Assembly: GCF_001293735.1 (NCBI RefSeq)
Contig: NZ_BCAH01000033.1
Location: forward strand, 1 to 57,540
DNA from: Limosilactobacillus gorillae
GTDB lineage: Bacteria; Bacillota; Bacilli; Lactobacillales; Lactobacillaceae
DNA length: 57,540 nucleotides
Direction: 5' to 3'
Positions 54,451 through 57,540 of this stretch are shown one piece after another (within the stretch, counting starts at the first letter, position 1; every line of letters begins with the position of its first letter). Position numbers and translations under genes: made by a program. Below the pieces are notes generated by a model. That model was given only the letters and a program-made list of their open reading frames with translations. It did no database searches and was not told where the DNA came from.

Positions 54451-55329
54451 ATGAAGATTGCTGTTGTTACCGACAGCACGGCCTACCTTTCCGAAGAGGA
54501 AGTGAAGGCCAATAATATTTTTGTGGTGCCAATTCCCCTGATCATTGATGGTCAGAGCTACCGCGAGGGAGTTGACATTACCAACGATGAGTTCTATCAA
54601 AAACTTGCTGAATCGGCATCCTTTCCATCAACTTCTCAGCCCCCGCTGGGTGAGTTAATGGAACTGTACCAGTCCTTAGCCGATCAGGGTTATGATGCTG
54701 TTATTTCGATTCACTTAACCAGCGCCATTTCTGGCCTAATGAACACCGTTACTCAGTTAGCTGAGGAAATGAAGGACACAATCAAAATTGTTCCTTTTGA
54801 TTCTCACCTAACCATCCGAATGATGGGATATTTAGCCCTTGAAGCGGCTAAGCTAGCCGCCCAGGGGGATGATTTGGATGACGTAGTGAAAAAGATCAGT
54901 GAATATCGGGAAACTTTCAACAATGTCTTTGTGGTTGACGACCTACAGAACCTTGTGCGGGGCGGCCGTTTATCAAATGCCTCTGCTTTTGTTGGGTCGA
55001 TCTTAAAGATAAAACCCCTTTTAACTATGCACACGGCCAACTATGCAATTGAAGCCTTTGAAAAGGTTCGTTCGATGAAAAAGGCCAGGTTACGCTGTGA
55101 GCAGATCTTTGAAAATGATATTGCAAAGCTTGATTACCCGGTGCGGGCGATGGTCGTTCACGCTAACGCCGAAGAGGCGGGGCGTGAGTGGATGGCTAAA
55201 CTCAGCCAAGCTCATCCTGACGTGTCCTTTGAACTGAGTTACTTCGGGCCCGTAATTGGAACTCACTTGGGACAAGGAGCGTTAGCAATCACCTGGATGC
55301 AAGACACACGAAAGAAGCCGTTAGCATGA
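54451..55329 (+). CDS. DegV-family fatty-acid-binding protein
   Basis: DegV/FakB-type proteins hold fatty acids for the fatty-acid kinase FakA. I choose ATG 54451 behind GATGGAGG, giving 292 aa; the ATG at 54433 is upstream of that site. Motifs are KIAVVTDSTAYLSEE at the N-terminus, SFPSTSQPPLGELMELY near 55 (TSQP loop), HLTSAISGLMNT near 88 and FVVDDLQNLVRGGRLSNAS near 158. It overlaps the next gene by four bases, so the two are coupled. FakA is not in the window. Confidence 0.92.
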   Translation: MKIAVVTDSTAYLSEEEVKANNIFVVPIPLIIDGQSYREGVDITNDEFYQKLAESASFPSTSQPPLGELMELYQSLADQGYDAVISIHLTSAISGLMNTVTQLAEEMKDTIKIVPFDSHLTIRMMGYLALEAAKLAAQGDDLDDVVKKISEYRETFNNVFVVDDLQNLVRGGRLSNASAFVGSILKIKPLLTMHTANYAIEAFEKVRSMKKARLRCEQIFENDIAKLDYPVRAMVVHANAEEAGREWMAKLSQAHPDVSFELSYFGPVIGTHLGQGALAITWMQDTRKKPLA

Positions 55330-55940
55330 CAAACGAAGTTCGTGACTGGTTGATTTCCCTTACCTGCCTGGTCTTAATGGTAGCTGTCTCTTTTGTTCAA
55401 TGGCACTTTGCCCTTCCCATGGGGACGATGGGCATCATTGAGGTTGGCGGGGCAATTGGATTAGCGGCGATGATTGGGGTCGGTCTGTTTAAGGGCGGAA
55501 TTGTGTTGGTCGCAGGTTCTTTGATTATGATGTTGATAGGAACGGCCGACTGGAGTCTAGCTTTGACTCTGTTAGTGTTAGCCCTAGCCATTTCGGCCAT
55601 AGTTGGCTGGCGAATGCCCCTTGATATCCACTTGAGCGTCAACCAGGGGATTACCTTGGGGCTAATTATCGGCCTCGTTTTCTTGATTACCCGGTTACTG
55701 TTGACAGTTCTGTATGCTTACTTATTAACCAGCAACTGGCAAATATCCTTTGGCTTCGGAAAATTTGCCCTGGCTCCAGACCTACTAGCGGCTCTCTTGT
55801 ATACGGCCATCGTTCCTTTAGTGGGACTTGGGTTACGTCACTTTACCGAGCACATTGATTCAAACGGGTCAGGCACGCCAAGTGGTTCCGTTGAGATTAA
55901 TTTAGGCACCAAAAAAGAAGATCGTTCAAACCAGAAGTAA
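55326..55940 (+). CDS. Multi-pass membrane protein of unknown function
   Basis: The 204-aa protein has about six hydrophobic segments (LISLTCLVLMVAVSFVQWHF, GGAIGLAAMIGVGLF, IVLVAGSLIMMLIGTADW, ITLGLIIGLVFLITRLLLTV, LLAALLYTAIVPLVGLGL) and a short polar C-terminal tail. The start ATG 55326 overlaps the DegV stop, so the pair is probably translated together. The size and topology recall ECF-transporter substrate components, but I see no diagnostic motif. A strong terminator follows. A link to lipid or fatty-acid handling is inference from the DegV neighbour. Confidence 0.75.
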   Translation: MTNEVRDWLISLTCLVLMVAVSFVQWHFALPMGTMGIIEVGGAIGLAAMIGVGLFKGGIVLVAGSLIMMLIGTADWSLALTLLVLALAISAIVGWRMPLDIHLSVNQGITLGLIIGLVFLITRLLLTVLYAYLLTSNWQISFGFGKFALAPDLLAALLYTAIVPLVGLGLRHFTEHIDSNGSGTPSGSVEINLGTKKEDRSNQK

Positions 55941-55944
55941 TTTA

Positions 55945-55979
55945 TAAAAAAACCGCGGTCGAGCCGCGGTTTTTTTTAG
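55945..55979 (+). terminator. Terminator after the degV operon
   Basis: An AAAAACCGCGGTC / GAGCCGCGGTTTTT stem and T-run directly after the membrane-protein stop. Confidence 0.9.
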
Positions 55980-55990
55980 GAGGGATTAGA

Positions 55991-56734
55991 ATGAAAATTG
56001 TGATTTCCCCGGCCAAGCAGATGGCAATCAAAGAAGATGTACCAGTGGCGCCACGCCCAATCCGATTTACCCGTCAGGTTGCAGAAATTATGGCGGATTT
56101 GAAGGGGCGTACCCCAGCTCAGTTACAGAAACTATGGAAGTGTAGTGACCGTTTAACCAATGAAAACTTTATCCGGGTACAGAGTTTTGACCTGGCAAAA
56201 TTAGGAACTCCAGCGGTAATGGCTTATACGGGCATTCAATACCAATCAATTGGGGCGGAGGTGTTGACAGACCAAGGGTTGATCAACTTAGATGAGCGTC
56301 TCTACATCTTATCGGGCCTTTACGGCTTGTTAGGTGCCTTTGACGGGATCTTGCCCTATCGTCTGGAAATGGGGGCTAAAGGTGAGATTGCGGGGAAAAA
56401 GGACCTCTACCACTTTTGGGGTGCCTGCCTTTACCAAGCACTTTTTCACGACCAAGATTTGGTTTTGAATTTGACGTCTAAGGAATATGGTAAGGCAATT
56501 ATCCCTTACCTAACACCAGGGGACCGTTGGGTAACAGCCTTATTCAAGCAAAACAAAAACGGTCGCCTGGTTCAACAAGCGACCGCGGTTAAGCAGGCCC
56601 GGGGGTCGATGGTTCGTTACTTAGCCTTACAAGATCAGGTGGACCTTGCGTACGTTCAGGGCTTTACAGTCGGTGGCTATGCATATCATCCGGAACTTTC
56701 CAAGGAGACAGAGTTGGTGTTTGTTAAGGACTAG
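55991..56734 (+). CDS. yaaA: YaaA-family peroxide-stress protein (UPF0246)
   Basis: The 247-aa protein starts MKIVISPAKQM, the signature of the YaaA/DUF328 family. Further conserved parts are MAYTGIQYQSIGAEVL near 76, LYILSGLYGLLGAFDGILPY near 104 and LNLTSKEYGKAI near 156. In E. coli YaaA limits free iron and protects DNA during peroxide stress; it binds DNA. ATG 55991 follows TAGGAGGG just beyond the terminator of the previous gene, whose T-run overlaps its leader. It ends one base before the convergent HD gene. Confidence 0.92.
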   Translation: MKIVISPAKQMAIKEDVPVAPRPIRFTRQVAEIMADLKGRTPAQLQKLWKCSDRLTNENFIRVQSFDLAKLGTPAVMAYTGIQYQSIGAEVLTDQGLINLDERLYILSGLYGLLGAFDGILPYRLEMGAKGEIAGKKDLYHFWGACLYQALFHDQDLVLNLTSKEYGKAIIPYLTPGDRWVTALFKQNKNGRLVQQATAVKQARGSMVRYLALQDQVDLAYVQGFTVGGYAYHPELSKETELVFVKD

Positions 56735-56735
56735 C

Positions 56736-57392
56736 CTAGCGCTCGGCATTCCACTCTGCATCAAATTCGGCTAGGTAATCCAGCATCGCCTGTTGGCGGT
56801 GAACGGCGATTTCTTTAGCTACTGGGGTATTGAGCATCCCGGCTAACTTAAGCAGCTTCTCGTGGAAGTGGTTAATGATTGTTTCGTGGCTAAGATTACG
56901 GTATTCATCCTTAGTCAGGTTGGTGCGTGGTGGTATAGTTGGGTCGTAGATAACTTGGCGGTACTTACCACCGTAATAAATAGCTCGGGTAATACCAATT
57001 GCCCCAATGGCGTCCAGCCAATCGGCGTCTTGAACGATTTGACCGGCCAAGGAGAGAGTCGGGCGCCCACCGTCTAAAGTACTTGCAAACGACATCTGAG
57101 AGATTATGGCTAGGATTTCGTCAATCGTGTGGCTAGGTAAGTCGAGCAGGGTTAGAAAGGAACGCACCTCTTCTTTTGCGGTGTTAACGTCGTCAACCAG
57201 TTTATCATCGATTGTGTCGTGTAGGTAAGCGGCTGCGACCGGAATGAAAGGAGCGACGCCCATCTGGTTGGCAATTCGTTGGGCCATTTTAACCACCCGT
57301 TGTAAGTGATTAAAATCATGGCCGCTGGTGTCATTACCGAGCTTATCCTTAGCAAAGGCAGCGATTTGGGTGAGTTGGGTTTGTGAGTCCAT
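56736..57392 (-). CDS. HD-domain phosphohydrolase
   Basis: The 218-aa protein is an HD-superfamily metal-dependent hydrolase. The metal ligands appear as GHDFNHLQRVVKMAQRIA (His near 29), AAYLHDTIDDKLV (His-Asp near 58) and QDADWLDAIGAIGITRA (Asp near 130). This order fits the YedJ/YpgQ-like group, some members of which hydrolyse nucleoside triphosphates. ATG 57392 follows TCGGAGG. The substrate is unknown. It is convergent with yaaA with no space for a separate terminator. Confidence 0.9.
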   Translation of the reverse strand: MDSQTQLTQIAAFAKDKLGNDTSGHDFNHLQRVVKMAQRIANQMGVAPFIPVAAAYLHDTIDDKLVDDVNTAKEEVRSFLTLLDLPSHTIDEILAIISQMSFASTLDGGRPTLSLAGQIVQDADWLDAIGAIGITRAIYYGGKYRQVIYDPTIPPRTNLTKDEYRNLSHETIINHFHEKLLKLAGMLNTPVAKEIAVHRQQAMLDYLAEFDAEWNAER

Positions 57393-57427
57393 GAAAACCT
57401 CCGAAAAGTTAGTACCATCACCATAAG

Positions 57428-57511
57428 CCCTTGATGAAATTCACGCAAGGGGTTTTCATTGATATATTATGGGCTGGATACCCGTCACTTTAGTGATGGG
57501 AGGAAAGCCCC
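57428..57511 (+). mobile_element. IS200/IS605-type end or guide-RNA-like structured remnant
   Basis: A nested structure is visible: an outer GGGCT (57471-57475) pairs with AGCCC (57505-57509), enclosing a CCCGTCAC-TTTA-GTGATGGG hairpin (57481-57500) with GGATA before and AGGAA after. The CACTTTAGTG loop and flanks are very like the conserved end of IS200/IS605 (tnpB) elements, which doubles as the 3' part of the guide RNA. A further CCCTTG / CAAGGG stem lies at 57428-57451. No tnpB is upstream, so this is either a solitary end or the edge of an element reaching past the window. Confidence 0.5.
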
Positions 57512-57516
57512 CACTC

Positions 57517-57540
57517 AAGCACCTACGGTGCTTCTTTTTT
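57517..57540 (+). terminator. Rho-independent terminator
   Basis: An AAGCACC-TAC-GGTGCTT stem then CTTTTTT at the window edge, on the same strand as the structured element just before it. The two together could define a short RNA. Confidence 0.75.

Noticed and set aside
1-57540. CRISPR arrays or tRNA genes
   Set aside because: I saw no regularly spaced direct repeats and no cloverleaf-like T-loop/acceptor patterns on either strand.

Overview
The window looks like a chromosomal segment of a heterofermentative lactobacillus, most probably Limosilactobacillus fermentum or a close relative. The evidence is the moderately GC-rich housekeeping DNA (about half G+C by eye), the mevalonate route to isoprenoids, a PyrR-type pyr leader, lactobacillus-type neighbourhoods (dinG-ypmB-asnS-dnaD, ponA-recU, gpsB-rnpB-rlmL, ebsA-lspA-rluD) and frequent TTG/GTG starts behind strong Shine-Dalgarno sites. 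No marker gene here fixes the species.

Region 1 (1-7977) is an AT-rich, decayed integrated element, probably a collapsed prophage. It lies between two imperfect copies of the 3' end of one host gene. From left to right it carries a broken tyrosine integrase, a DUF1828/DUF1829 gene, a DUF6978-like gene, a divergent 52-aa gene, an Abi-alpha (DUF4393) gene, an ImmA-type metallopeptidase, a two-gene membrane set, a membrane-anchored coiled-coil gene and scraps of a phage tail gene. Most of these carry one or two small lesions. A PH-SHOCT gene (8370-8927) lies just outside.

Region 2 (9130-16930) is the pyrimidine operon: promoter, two tandem PyrR attenuators, then pyrB, pyrC, carA, carB and pyrD. 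It makes carbamoyl phosphate and takes it to orotate. pyrR, pyrK, pyrF and pyrE are not here.

Region 3 (16957-31585) holds a HAD phosphatase, the rRNA methyltransferase RsmF, the mevalonate operon (mevalonate kinase, diphosphomevalonate decarboxylase, phosphomevalonate kinase, type 2 IPP isomerase), then dinG, ypmB-like, asnS, dnaD, a secreted DUF1002 protein and an aldo/keto reductase. Region 4 (31776-39357) holds ponA-recU, ypsA, gpsB, the RNase P RNA, a HerA-like ATPase coupled to a NUDIX gene, and rlmL. Region 5 (39364-46516) is nutrient uptake and turnover: an M20 dipeptidase with a YfcC transporter, an amidase, an amino-acid ABC permease and binding protein, and a nitroreductase.

Region 6 (46620-52531) is the most unusual part. 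Behind ebsA-lspA-rluD lies a second carA-carB pair with intact reading frames but destroyed active sites. The glutaminase Cys and His are gone from the small subunit. The ATP-grasp loop and the metal-binding E-N-R set are gone from the large subunit, which also lacks its C-terminal regulatory domain. Intact frames, good ribosome-binding sites and tight gene spacing suggest a retained non-catalytic pair of unknown function. The window ends with rqcH, degV and a membrane protein, yaaA, an HD hydrolase, and a small structured element resembling an IS200/IS605 end.
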